Below, piece after piece: positions 52,399 to 61,765 of a stretch of DNA of 64,000 nt (position 1 is the stretch's first letter; each line of letters starts with the position of its first letter). Origin of the DNA: Flavobacteriales bacterium. GTDB taxonomy: Bacteria > Bacteroidota > Bacteroidia > Flavobacteriales_E > Vicingaceae. Below the pieces are notes generated by a model, which saw only the letters and a program-made list of their open reading frames with translations, was not told where the DNA came from and did no database searches. Location of the stretch: positions 49,915-113,914 of the forward strand of contig JADYZM010000040.1 of assembly GCA_020853105.1 (NCBI GenBank). The letters are read 5' to 3'. A program made the position numbers and the translations under genes.

Positions 52399-54336
52399 TT
52401 AATTATTTACTAAATTTTTTTTAATTTCTTCGTTAATTATATTCGCAAACTCCTCTATTTTAAATGTTCCCATATCACCTTCACCATGCTTTCTTACTGA
52501 AACAGTATTGTTTTCAACTTCTTTCTCTCCCAAAACCAGCATAAAAGGTACTTTTTTAAGTTCTGTATCTCTGATTTTTCTTCCAATTTTTTCGTTTCTG
52601 TCATCAACGAAGCCGCGAATTTCGTAATTATTTAATAAATTCAAAAGTTTTTCTGCATTTTCGTTGTATTTTTCGCTAATTGGTAGAATTGCTACCTGCT
52701 CAGGAGTTAACCATAGTGGGAATTTTCCGGCACAATGCTCAATCAAAACTGCCACAAATCTTTCCATAGAGCCAAAAGGTGCTCTGTGAATCATAACAGG
52801 TCTATGCATTTCATTGTCGTTTCCTTTGTACTCCAATTCAAATCTTTCGGGTAAATTATAATCAACTTGGATAGTTCCTAGCTGCCAACTTCTACCCAAA
52901 GCATCTTTCACCATAAAGTCAAGTTTAGGTCCATAGAATGCAGCTTCTCCTAATTCTACAACAGTTTTTAATCCTTTTTCATTAGCGGCTTTAACAATAG
53001 CACGCTCTGCTTTTATCCAATTTTCATCACTTCCAATGTATTTTGTTTTGTTTTCAGGGTCTCTTAATGAGATTTGGGCGGTGTAGTTCTCAAAACCTAA
53101 AGCTTTAAAAACATAAAGAACTAAGTCAATTACTTTTTTAAATTCATCTTCAACTTGGTCTGGTCTGCAAAACAGGTGAGCATCGTCTTGTGTAAAACTT
53201 CGTACTCTTGTTAACCCGTGTAATTCTCCGCTTTGTTCGTAACGATAAACTGTTCCAAACTCTGCAAAACGAATGGGTAAATCCTTGTATGAGCGTGGTG
53301 TACTTTTATAAATTTCACAGTGGTGAGGACAATTCATGGGTTTCAATAAAAATGTTTCTCCCTCGTGTGGAGTTAAAATTGGTTGAAATGAATCTGCACC
53401 GTATTTTTCGTAGTGACCTGAAGTTACGTATAAATCTTTTGCACCAATATGTGGCGTAATTACCGGTAAATAACCTGCTTTCAATTGTGCTTTTTTTAAT
53501 AATTGTTCCAATCTTTCTCTAAGCATTGCACCCTTGGGTAGCCACATGGGTAGCCCTTGTCCTACTTTATTTGAAAAAGTGAATAATTCCAATTCTTTTC
53601 CAATTTTTCTATGGTCGCGTTGTTTTGCTTGTTCAAGCAAATCCAAATATTCATCTAACATTTTTTGTTTAGGGAAAGATATTCCATAAACACGAGTCAA
53701 TTGGTTTTTTGTTTGATCGGCTCTCCAATATGCTCCTGCAACATTCATTACTTTAAATGCTTTTACAATTCCTGTATTGGGAATATGCCCACCTCTACAC
53801 AGGTCGGTAAAATTTGAATGATCGCAGAATGTTATTTCACCGTCGTTTAGGTTTTCTATCAATTCTATTTTGTATTCGTTGCCTTCACTTTTATATTTAG
53901 CTAGAGCATCAGTTTTACTAACGCTACGCATTATAAAATCAGCCTTTTCTCTGGCACATTCTAAAAAAGTATCTTCAATTTTTTTAAAATCCTCCTCTCG
54001 AATCGGAGTAGGTGAGTCAACGTCATAATAGAATCCATTTTCTATGGCTGGCCCGATAGTGAGTTTAACTCCGGGATATAATTTTTCTAATGCTTGAGCT
54101 AAAATATGGGCAGATGAATGCCAGAATGCCTTTTTCCCATCTTCGTTGTCAAAAGTAAACAATGTAACTTTTGCATCGGTAGTTATTGGTGTTGTCGTTT
54201 CAACAGTAGTTTCGTTAACTTTTGCTGAAATTACATTACGAGCCAATCCTTCACTGATGCTCATGGCAACATCCATCGGTGTGCTTCCTGATGGCAGTAC
54301 TTTCACTGCTCCGTCGGGTAAAGTTACATGTATCAT
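52399..54336 (-). CDS. thrS: Threonyl-tRNA synthetase
   Basis: A 645-residue class II aminoacyl-tRNA synthetase that charges tRNA-Thr. TGS domain at residues 1-60, editing (SAD) domain at about 60-225 with [11 protein letters not shown] and the conserved zinc/editing His-rich region ([20 protein letters not shown]), catalytic domain about 270-540 ([32 protein letters not shown] with the zinc ligand and motif 2, and FERF-like motif 3), and an anticodon-binding domain at about 545-640. It begins the operon thrS-infC-rpmI-rplT. A -7 box variant, TAAATTCG, lies about 20 bases upstream. Confidence 0.98.
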   Translation of the reverse strand: MIHVTLPDGAVKVLPSGSTPMDVAMSISEGLARNVISAKVNETTVETTTPITTDAKVTLFTFDNEDGKKAFWHSSAHILAQALEKLYPGVKLTIGPAIENGFYYDVDSPTPIREEDFKKIEDTFLECAREKADFIMRSVSKTDALAKYKSEGNEYKIELIENLNDGEITFCDHSNFTDLCRGGHIPNTGIVKAFKVMNVAGAYWRADQTKNQLTRVYGISFPKQKMLDEYLDLLEQAKQRDHRKIGKELELFTFSNKVGQGLPMWLPKGAMLRERLEQLLKKAQLKAGYLPVITPHIGAKDLYVTSGHYEKYGADSFQPILTPHEGETFLLKPMNCPHHCEIYKSTPRSYKDLPIRFAEFGTVYRYEQSGELHGLTRVRSFTQDDAHLFCRPDQVEDEFKKVIDLVLYVFKALGFENYTAQISLRDPENKTKYIGSDENWIKAERAIVKAANEKGLKTVVELGEAAFYGPKLDFMVKDALGRSWQLGTIQVDYNLPERFELEYKGNDNEMHRPVMIHRAPFGSMERFVAVLIEHCAGKFPLWLTPEQVAILPISEKYNENAEKLLNLLNNYEIRGFVDDRNEKIGRKIRDTELKKVPFMLVLGEKEVENNTVSVRKHGEGDMGTFKIEEFANIINEEIKKNLVNN

Positions 54337-54415
54337 TTTTAAATAATTAAGGTCGCGAATTTACACTTTATAGTTGAATTTTTTTTAACACAAAAAATTC
54401 CTTCTAAACCAATTT

Positions 54416-54451
54416 AAAAAAAAGCGACAAGAAAATTTTTCCAGTCGCTTT
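54416..54451 (-). terminator. Terminator of tnaA
   Basis: AAAGCGAC (54421-54428) pairs with GTCGCTTT (54444-54451), extended by an inner GAAAA/TTTTC pairing. A run of A (54416-54423) on the plus strand gives the U tract on the minus strand, 22 bases after the tnaA stop. Confidence 0.85.
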
Positions 54452-54472
54452 AATTTAAGAAGATAATTCGAT

Positions 54473-55852
54473 TTAATTTATTTTTTGAAAATGTGATGTA
54501 AAGTGTCTGAGAAACTTAGGTTCTTTAACAATTTTATATCCTTTTGTATTATTTCTATTCTTTAGGATTTCATCAAAAGTTTCAATAACATATTCAATAT
54601 GACTTTGTGTATAAACACGACGTGGTATTGCAAGTCTAACTAATTCCATAGGTGCAGGAATTAATTTTCCATTTTCGTCATATTTTCCAAACATCACCGA
54701 ACCAATTTCTACAGTTCTGATTCCACCTTTAATGTAAAGTTCACAGGCTAAAGCTTGTCCTGGATATTGATCAACCGGTATGTGGCTATATAATTTTTTT
54801 GCATCAATATAAACGGCATGTCCGCCTATTGGCATCATAACAGGAACACCCATTTTGTGTAGGTGTTCACCTAAATAGGCTGTACTTTTTATGCGATATT
54901 CCAAGTATGCAGGGTCAAAAACTTCTTTTAATCCAATTGCTAGGGCTTCCATATCTCTTCCGGAAAGACCGCCATAGGTTGCAAATCCTTCGGTAATAAT
55001 CAAAAGATTTGTACATGCTTCAGCTATTGATTTATCTCTAACAGTAAGAAATCCACCCATGTTAACTAACGCATCTTTTTTTGAACTCATTGCTGCTCCG
55101 TCGGTTAAAGAAAACATTTCTTGGGCAATTTCTTCGTAGGTTTTATTTTCATAACCAGTTTCTCTGTGTTTAATAAAGTAGGCATTTTCAGCAACTCTAC
55201 AGCAATCGAGAATGAGTAATACACCGTGTTTTTTACAAATTGCACTAACATCTTTTGTGTTTTGCATGCTTACGGGTTGACCGCCACCACTGTTGTTGGT
55301 TACAGTTAATATTACAGCACCAATATTTTTAGCTCCTTTTTCTTGAATTAATTTTTCTAATTTATCGGTATTGATATTGCCTTTAAACGGGTGTAATAGT
55401 GAAGGATCGTGAGATTCATCTATTGCAATATCAATAGCCTCGGCTCCGGAGAATTCAATATTTGCTCTTGTGGTGTCAAAGTGGGTATTGCTTATAAATG
55501 TTTTGCCTTTTCCGCCTAAATGACTATATAAAATTCTCTCCGCAGCTCGTCCTTGGTGTGTTGGCAAAACAAATTCCATTCCTGTTAAATGTTTTACAGC
55601 CTTTTCCATGCGTTCCCACGACTTAGAACCGGCATAAGATTCATCTCCTATCATTACACCTGCCCACTGGTCAGCACTCATTGCAGACGTACCGCTATCG
55701 GTTAAAAAATCGATAATTACTTGGTCAGATTTCAGTAAAAATGTATTGAAATTAGCTTTTTCTAAGAATTTTTCTCTTTCTGCCTCCGTACTCATAAAAA
55801 TGGGCTCAACAGATTTTATTTTAAAAGGCTCTATAATTGTTTTGTGTTTCAT
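54473..55852 (-). CDS. tnaA: Tryptophanase (L-tryptophan indole-lyase)
   Basis: A 459-residue PLP enzyme that cleaves tryptophan to indole, pyruvate and ammonia. The family shape is shared with tyrosine phenol-lyase (TPL): DFLTDSGTSAMSADQWAG, TNNSGGGQPVSMQN and the PLP lysine in AMSSKKDALV. Three substrate-deciding residues are of tryptophanase type: Asp in HFDTTR (TPL has Thr), VEIG where TPL has MERG, and His in LRHFTSHF where TPL has Phe. Otherwise the sequence is nearer to TPL than to E. coli TnaA. It has its own terminator, and a structured leader with a 26-codon ORF lies upstream. Confidence 0.88.
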   Translation of the reverse strand: MKHKTIIEPFKIKSVEPIFMSTEAEREKFLEKANFNTFLLKSDQVIIDFLTDSGTSAMSADQWAGVMIGDESYAGSKSWERMEKAVKHLTGMEFVLPTHQGRAAERILYSHLGGKGKTFISNTHFDTTRANIEFSGAEAIDIAIDESHDPSLLHPFKGNINTDKLEKLIQEKGAKNIGAVILTVTNNSGGGQPVSMQNTKDVSAICKKHGVLLILDCCRVAENAYFIKHRETGYENKTYEEIAQEMFSLTDGAAMSSKKDALVNMGGFLTVRDKSIAEACTNLLIITEGFATYGGLSGRDMEALAIGLKEVFDPAYLEYRIKSTAYLGEHLHKMGVPVMMPIGGHAVYIDAKKLYSHIPVDQYPGQALACELYIKGGIRTVEIGSVMFGKYDENGKLIPAPMELVRLAIPRRVYTQSHIEYVIETFDEILKNRNNTKGYKIVKEPKFLRHFTSHFQKIN

Positions 55853-55908
55853 TGTTCAATTTTATTAGATTAAATTTTGTTGAAATTAATATTCTTATGG
55901 GAAGAAAT

Positions 55909-55989
55909 TTATCTAAATGAATCACGTTTTTTGATATTCAAATGATTGAAATCAACTTTGATTTTATTTTTGAAAATAATTAGAGGCAT
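55909..55989 (-). CDS. Possible 26-residue leader peptide upstream of tnaA
   Basis: On the minus strand, ATG at 55989 opens an ORF of 26 codons (MPLIIFKNKIKVDFNHLNIK followed by KRDSFR) ending at 55909, 57 bases before the tnaA ATG. AAAGAG directly precedes the ATG. It lies within the leader that would start near the TACATTTG box at 56017-56024. It has no Trp codon, so it is not a TnaC homologue. It may be a chance ORF. Confidence 0.25.
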   Translation of the reverse strand: MPLIIFKNKIKVDFNHLNIKKRDSFR

Positions 55990-56016
55990 CTCTTTACACC
56001 CAGATTATTGGGTTTG

Positions 56017-56024
56017 CAAATGTA
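56017..56024 (-). promoter_or_regulatory. -7 box (TACATTTG), possible tnaA promoter
   Basis: TAnnTTTG match on the minus strand that would place transcription start 150-160 bases upstream of the tnaA ATG, giving a long leader with a hairpin (ACCCA/TGGGT) close to its 5' end. Confidence 0.35.
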
Positions 56025-56109
56025 TTAAAATTAAAATTTTTAGGCTGTTAATTTTATTATTTTAGCAAAAAATTGAAATAGTTATATCGTAACTAAACTA
56101 CCTAAGTAT

Positions 56110-56526
56110 ATGGAAAAGAAAATTTTTAAGTATATAAACTCAAATCAAGTGTTAACTTTTTCAACTTCAATTGATAATCAATCTTATTGTGCTTTGTGTT
56201 TTTATGTTTTTGATGAGGCAAATCATACGCTAATCTTTTTATCAGATAAAGAAACCCGTCATATAAAGGAAGCAATGTCTAATTCAAAAGTTTCAGGAAC
56301 CATTACAAATGATGAAATTAGCATATCTAAGCTAAGGGGAATTCAATTTTTAGGTGAATTTATTGTCCCTGACAAGCTTTTAACATCTGAATTCTATGAT
56401 AAATATTACAAAAGATTTCCCTTTGCAAGAATGAAACCCTCTCCAATCTGGGGAATTAAGTTGTCATACATCAAAATGACTGATAATACTTTGGGTTTTG
56501 GGAAAAAAATAATATGGCAAAATTGA
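56110..56526 (+). CDS. YhbP/UPF0306 family protein (FMN-binding split-barrel type)
   Basis: A 138-residue protein related to pyridoxamine 5'-phosphate oxidase-like split barrels. Conserved pieces of the E. coli YhbP family are seen in order: ALCFYVFDEANHTLIFLSDK, ETRHIKEAM, LRGIQFLGEF, KRFPFARMKPSPIWGIKL and MTDNTLGFGKKIIW at the C-terminus. Function in cells is unknown; FMN binding is expected from the fold. Divergent from tnaA with 257 bases between, which holds the tnaA leader. Confidence 0.88.
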   Translation: MEKKIFKYINSNQVLTFSTSIDNQSYCALCFYVFDEANHTLIFLSDKETRHIKEAMSNSKVSGTITNDEISISKLRGIQFLGEFIVPDKLLTSEFYDKYYKRFPFARMKPSPIWGIKLSYIKMTDNTLGFGKKIIWQN

Positions 56527-56594
56527 GTGTTTGATTTTTAACACGAATGAATCATATTTAAAAAAAATTAAAATAGTTATTTTTTTTGATTTTA

Positions 56595-56619
56595 ATCAAT
56601 TGTATTTAAAACAATTGAT
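56595..56619. repeat. AT-rich inverted repeat after the YhbP gene
   Basis: ATCAATTGT (56595-56603) and ACAATTGAT (56611-56619), 7-base loop, in the 228-base gap before the T9SS gene. Could be a weak terminator or an operator; weak evidence either way. Confidence 0.3.
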
Positions 56620-56754
56620 AAATCTGATATTTTAAGTGTTTTTTAATAAAAATATCCTCTAAATCGAATAGATACACATCGGTAAAGAAGCAACCAACAA
56701 ATTATAATTTCGTTTAATTTGGCAAAACATTAGACAAATTAAGTGTGTTATTCT

Positions 56755-59093
56755 ATGAAAAATTTCTACAAAAAATTAATTACGCTTTTTCTATTCTTAC
56801 CGGTTATTACGTATTCTCAAGTTACTATTTTCTCTGAAAATTTTGAAGCTGCCTCTGAGGGTGAACTTTCCGGTGTTACATTTAATGGCTGGAGGCAATA
56901 TACAGTTACTGCTACTGAGAGTGATTGGTCAATTACTAACAATTGTCCAATTACAGGTAATTATTCGATGACATTACACTCGTATGGGACATATTGTGAT
57001 TATGCTTGGGATGATAACGGTAATGAAGTTGCGTATTATGCAACAATGATTAATGCTAGTGGATATAACACAACAACTTTATCTTTCAATTGGAAATGTG
57101 GAGGAGAGGTTAGTTATGATTACGGTCGAGTTTGTTGGTCAACCAATGGTACTACATGGACTGATTTTACAAATAGTGGAACGTATGTAGGTCAACCTAC
57201 AACAACACAAACAGTTACAAACTTAAATATATCTGAAGTTGACGGTACATCGTTTTATCTTGGATTTCGGTTTAGAAATGATGCAAATACTGGTTCTGCT
57301 CCGGGTTTTAATGTAGATAATATTGTTGTAAAAGCGATTTCAAATTGTGCTGTTGTTGGAGGTACATCATCAATATCAATTTCACAAGGTTGTGGAGCAA
57401 CAAACACAACCCTATCTCTAACTGGAGAAGGAGCTGGAAGTATTCAGTGGCAAACTTCTACTGATGGTGGAGCAACATGGTCAAACATTGCAGGTGCTAC
57501 AACCGACCCTTATGTTCATAACACATCTGCTACCAGATTATACAGAGCTGCTGTAACCAGTGGTTTACTTCTTATTCTTCTATATCATCATACACAGCTT
57601 CATGTGATATTATACATCCAGCCTCTGGATTTGCTAGTCAAACGATAAATTGTGGCTCATCTTATACCTATTATGATCCAGGTACTACTGGAAATTATGG
57701 GAACAATCAAAACGGGTTAATGACTATTTGTCCTTCAACTCCCGGTCAATATATAAGTGTAAACTTTACAGCATTTAATATAGAAAATGGGTACGATAAA
57801 ATTATTGTTTTTGATGGAAACAATGCCGGAGATGAAATATTAGGAATATATACAGGAACAGCTTTAAATGCTACTACCGTGAAAGCAACAAATTCAAATA
57901 CATCAGGTTGTTTGTCGTTTAGATTTTATTCTGATGCAGCAACTACAACAGCAGGTTGGCAGGCAACAGTAACCTGTACAGCTGTACCCTCTCCAACAGT
58001 TCCAACACAAAATCCTGAAGACTGTCAGGGAGCATATACAATTTGCAACAACGGTGTTTTTACAGGCGGTACAAACAATTATGGATTTGACGAATTACCG
58101 GATCAATGGAACTCTTGCTTAGGTAATGCTGGTACCAGAGGTGAATATGAATCAACTTGGGCTGTGTTTTCTCCTGCAACTAGTGGAACAATAGGGTTTG
58201 CTTTAACACCCACATCTGCTTGCGACTATGATTGGGCTATCTGGGGACCATACTCTTCTTTACAATGTCCTGCTTTCACAAATGATAATCCGGTTAGATG
58301 TTCTTCAACAAGTTTAGCTGGGACCGGAAATCCAGGAACTACTGGATTAATTGCACCTGCCAATGATACCATCGAACAAAACGGTGAGTATGGTGGAGGG
58401 GCTAATGAAAATGGAAAATTAAAACCATTAAATGTTCTTGCTGGAGAAGTATATATTATGATGCTCGATAACTGGAGTGCAAGCGTTACCACTTTTTCAC
58501 TCACATGGAATCTTACGAATGGAGCTACATTGGATTGTACGCCACCTTTACCAGTAACTATGTCCAGCTTTGAAAATACATGTGAACACGGAAAGACTAA
58601 ACTAAAATGGACTACTGAGACTGAAATCAACAACGATTATTTTGCAATAGAAAAGAGTGATGAAAAGTTTCAATTCTATGAAATAGGAAGGGTTAATGGA
58701 AATGGAAACTCTAATGTTACAAACAGTTATAGTTTTACTGATGATTTTTATAACAATTCAACTACATACTACCGATTGAAGCAAGTAGATTTTAATGGTG
58801 AATTTATGTATCATAGAATAGTTGCTTCTAACTGTTATAGAACAGAATTTGAAGTTGTAAACCAACAATTGGAGTCGAGCAATTTAAACATGATTATAAA
58901 CAGTGTACAAAACGAAAAAATTACTCTTCAACTGTTTGATATCAGAGGAAAACTAATTGCTGAACGTGTTGAACAGCTAGAATTAGGAAATAATAAAATT
59001 TCACTTGCCGATTTTAATATTAATAACGGAATATATATGATAAATATAATTGGTGAAGTTCATAAATACCAGTCGAAAATTATCAGAAAATAG
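56755..59093 (+). pseudogene. Frameshifted T9SS-secreted multidomain surface protein
   Basis: Two reading frames make up one gene of about 778 codons. The first part (ATG 56755 to a stop at 57648) has a signal peptide ending YSQ, a jelly-roll/MAM-like domain, then an Ig-like segment (SIQWQTSTDGGATWSNIAGA). The frame then breaks in the T-run at 57564-57566 (GGTTTAC; one extra T restores it). The downstream frame reads a CUB-like region (NCGSSYTYYDPGTTGNYGN, YISVNFTAFNIENGYDKIIV), a further beta domain (GAYTICNNGVFTGG, AIWGPYSS), and ends with a T9SS type A sorting domain (about the last 70 residues, ending KYQSKIIRK). The downstream open stretch from an ATG at 57720 is not an independent gene. 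Sequencing error or true phase-type mutation are both possible. Confidence 0.75.
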
Positions 59094-59113
59094 TGGTAAT
59101 AAAATAAGAAAGT

Positions 59114-59148
59114 AAAAGCTCTGCTTTTTATTTAAGCAGAGCTTTTTT
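59114..59148. terminator. Bidirectional terminator between the T9SS gene and the TonB receptor
   Basis: AAAAGCTCTGCTT (59114-59126) with AAGCAGAGCTTTT (59134-59146), then further T residues. It is shared by genes that converge here. Confidence 0.88.
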
Positions 59149-59149
59149 A

Positions 59150-61696
59150 TTAAAATTCCATGTGAAGTTTAACATTGATTTGACGTGATGTTAGATAATT
59201 TGGAACAGCATATCTTCTTCCGGAAACATCCTCAATCCACTGATAAGAAATAACATTGTTTATCTGTAAAAGATTAAATACTTCGGCACTTATCCAAATG
59301 TTTTTAAAATACTTAATGGGGTTGCTTCCTTTAAATTCTTTTTTCTCGCTCTTTAAATGGTAAGAGAAACCTAAATCAACCCTTCTGTAGTCAGGCATTC
59401 TGAATGTATGTTTGTATCTTTCGTGTGTATTCGTAGGGCCAAAGGGTAGTCCCATGCCATAATACAAAGCAATATGCATTCTTAGACTTGGTAATTTTGG
59501 AATATAATCTTGAAAATATAAAGATGCATTAATTCGTTGGTCAGATGGTCTTGGAATGTATCCGGGTTCTATTTTTACGCTATCAACAGCTTTGTAGTTT
59601 ACTGTATATCCAGGAACTATTTTTTCACCATCGCTATTATAATAATCATAGTAGTAATCGTCAAATAAATCCTCTTCAGTTTTCATAAACGAAACGCTAA
59701 ACCATGATTCTACATCTTTAACAAATTCACCGTTTATTTTGAAATCAGTTCCGTAAGTATACGCTTTTGCATTATTTTTTGCATAGTAACGAATTCTAAC
59801 ATTATCAATTTCATACGGAATAACGTTATCCATTAATTTATAATAAGCTTCTGCTGTAAATTTAAAAGGTCGTCCCCAGGCTTTAAAATTATGGTCGGCA
59901 CCTAGGATTGCTTGATAAGATATTTGAGATTTTATTGATGAATTTATTGACCCATCAAAATTTCTCATTTCTCTATAAAAAGGTGGCTGATAATAAACCC
60001 CTCCGGATAAACGAAACAAATAATCGTGTTTCCAATTTGGTTTTATAGAAAAAGAACTTCGTGGACTAAAAATAAATTCGTTGTTAAAATCCCAATAATT
60101 TGCTCTAGTACCAAATGAAAATGAAAAAGCAGTCGAATCTTCAGATTCCCATTTCCAAGTGCGTTGCAAATAACCGCTGTATCTATTGCTGGAAATGTTT
60201 ATTTTAGATTTCAGCAATTCATTGAGTTCTAAAAGTTGAATAGGTTGTGCATTAGGGTTTGTATATCCAACGGAATCAGATGAGTGTGGGGTTAAATACC
60301 CGGTAGAATCAATAATTCCCCATTCACTGATTTTGTCAACAATCATTTCTCGTTGGTACTTTACACCCCAAAATGTTGTGTGTTTATTGGAAATAATTTT
60401 TCCTTTATGCTCAAGATTAAAAATTGTTGCATCAAGTCTGTTTCTGGCATGATTTAAAAATGAGCCAACACCTCTGTTGAATTTAACATCGCCAAAAGTT
60501 TCTTTACTCAAATCTCGCTCTAATTCATCTATGCGATATGCTCCTTCAATGTCGTATTTTTCATCTTCTTGAGATGCAAAAAATGAGCTGATTAATTTGA
60601 GTTCAACATTATCTTTGGGTCTGTATGTATTGCTTACTGCACCAAAATAGGTTGAAAATTGGTCAACCTCTTGCCCTTCAAAAAAAACTGACAGCTGGAG
60701 AGCTTCGTTAATTGTTCCAAATTCTGTTTTTCGAGTTGTTGGAATAAATTTATATTGATTTTGTGCTACATTTCCCAAAAATCCGATTTCCCATTTTTCT
60801 GAGATATCATAAGTAAGGTAAGTTTGGATATCATAGAATGAGGGTTGATAGTTTCCGTCTGTATCTAGACTGCTTAACACATATCGATTTGTTTTATATC
60901 GTACACCATTTAAAAAAGTGAAACGGTGATTTTTACTGGCTCCACCAAAATTAAATTGACCACCTTGCAAACTAAGAGTAGAGGAGCCAGAGAATTTATC
61001 CGGTTCGCGATATTTAATATCCAATACAGAAGCCATTTTATCTCCATATTTTGCATCAAAACCACCGGCTGAAAACGAAATATCACTAACCAAGTCAGAG
61101 TTAATAAAACTCAGACCTTCTTGCTGACCGCTACGAATTAGAAATGGTCTGAAAATCTCAATATCATTCACATAGATAAGATTTTCGTCATAATTACCAC
61201 CTCTGACAGAATATTGTGAACTCAACTCATTGTTTGATGAAACACCTGGAAGAGTTTTTAAAATAGCCTCAAAACTACCTGATGAACTTATAAAACCACT
61301 GGCTAAGTTGGGTTGGATTTTTACCATCGTTCCAATTCTTTCTTTTTCGTCTTTGAATTCAAATTCTTCAATTTTTGTAGATAATTTTTGAATTTCTTTG
61401 TTATAGATAAACGTTTGATTTTCTTCTAAATGAAATTTTTCTGTTATTGGAGAATATCCTAAAAAAGATATGCCAATAGAAACATCTTGGTTTGCAGGAA
61501 CCTGTATTGAAAAACTACCGGATTTATCTGAAATTGTGCCTTTGGTTGACCCGATTATTGCAATTGTTGCTCCTTCGATAGCTTCGTTGCTTTCATTTTT
61601 GATTTTTCCTTTAATGGTCGCTGTTTTCTGAGCATAGGTAATTGTGCTCAAAAAGATGAGAAAGCATATCAGATAAAATTTAAAATTCAGTTGCAA
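59150..61696 (-). CDS. TonB-dependent receptor with carboxypeptidase-regulatory domain
   Basis: An 848-residue outer-membrane receptor. Its only supported start is TTG at 61696, reading MQLNFKFYLICFLIFLSTIT into a signal peptide that ends YAQ; a TACTTTTG -7 box (61717-61724) lies 20 bases upstream and supports this. Next are a CarboxypepD_reg-like domain (about 30-110), a plug (LKTLPGVSSNNELSSQYSVRG, VNDIEIFRPFLIRSGQQ) and a 22-strand-type barrel ending in a typical NVKLHMEF-like C-terminal strand. No SusD partner gene adjoins, so the substrate is unknown. It converges with the T9SS gene. Confidence 0.9.
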   Translation of the reverse strand: MQLNFKFYLICFLIFLSTITYAQKTATIKGKIKNESNEAIEGATIAIIGSTKGTISDKSGSFSIQVPANQDVSIGISFLGYSPITEKFHLEENQTFIYNKEIQKLSTKIEEFEFKDEKERIGTMVKIQPNLASGFISSSGSFEAILKTLPGVSSNNELSSQYSVRGGNYDENLIYVNDIEIFRPFLIRSGQQEGLSFINSDLVSDISFSAGGFDAKYGDKMASVLDIKYREPDKFSGSSTLSLQGGQFNFGGASKNHRFTFLNGVRYKTNRYVLSSLDTDGNYQPSFYDIQTYLTYDISEKWEIGFLGNVAQNQYKFIPTTRKTEFGTINEALQLSVFFEGQEVDQFSTYFGAVSNTYRPKDNVELKLISSFFASQEDEKYDIEGAYRIDELERDLSKETFGDVKFNRGVGSFLNHARNRLDATIFNLEHKGKIISNKHTTFWGVKYQREMIVDKISEWGIIDSTGYLTPHSSDSVGYTNPNAQPIQLLELNELLKSKINISSNRYSGYLQRTWKWESEDSTAFSFSFGTRANYWDFNNEFIFSPRSSFSIKPNWKHDYLFRLSGGVYYQPPFYREMRNFDGSINSSIKSQISYQAILGADHNFKAWGRPFKFTAEAYYKLMDNVIPYEIDNVRIRYYAKNNAKAYTYGTDFKINGEFVKDVESWFSVSFMKTEEDLFDDYYYDYYNSDGEKIVPGYTVNYKAVDSVKIEPGYIPRPSDQRINASLYFQDYIPKLPSLRMHIALYYGMGLPFGPTNTHERYKHTFRMPDYRRVDLGFSYHLKSEKKEFKGSNPIKYFKNIWISAEVFNLLQINNVISYQWIEDVSGRRYAVPNYLTSRQINVKLHMEF

Positions 61697-61716
61697 ATGT
61701 GATATTATAAGGAAAC

Positions 61717-61724
61717 CAAAAGTA
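61717..61724 (-). promoter_or_regulatory. -7 box (TACTTTTG) for the TonB receptor
   Basis: TAnnTTTG match on the minus strand 20 bases before the TTG start. Confidence 0.4.
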
Positions 61725-61765
61725 GTAAAAACCGAATTTAAAACAGAAAGATGATGTTTTTATTG

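Noticed and set aside
54473..55852. Tyrosine phenol-lyase
   Set aside because: The discriminating Asp, Ile and His residues are those of tryptophanase.
55909..55989. TnaC-type leader peptide
   Set aside because: The ORF has no Trp codon and no conserved C-terminal Pro, so it is not a TnaC homologue.
57720..59093. Independent gene starting at ATG 57720
   Set aside because: The frame continues upstream to about 57567 and joins the preceding gene at a T-run; a single frameshifted gene explains both parts.
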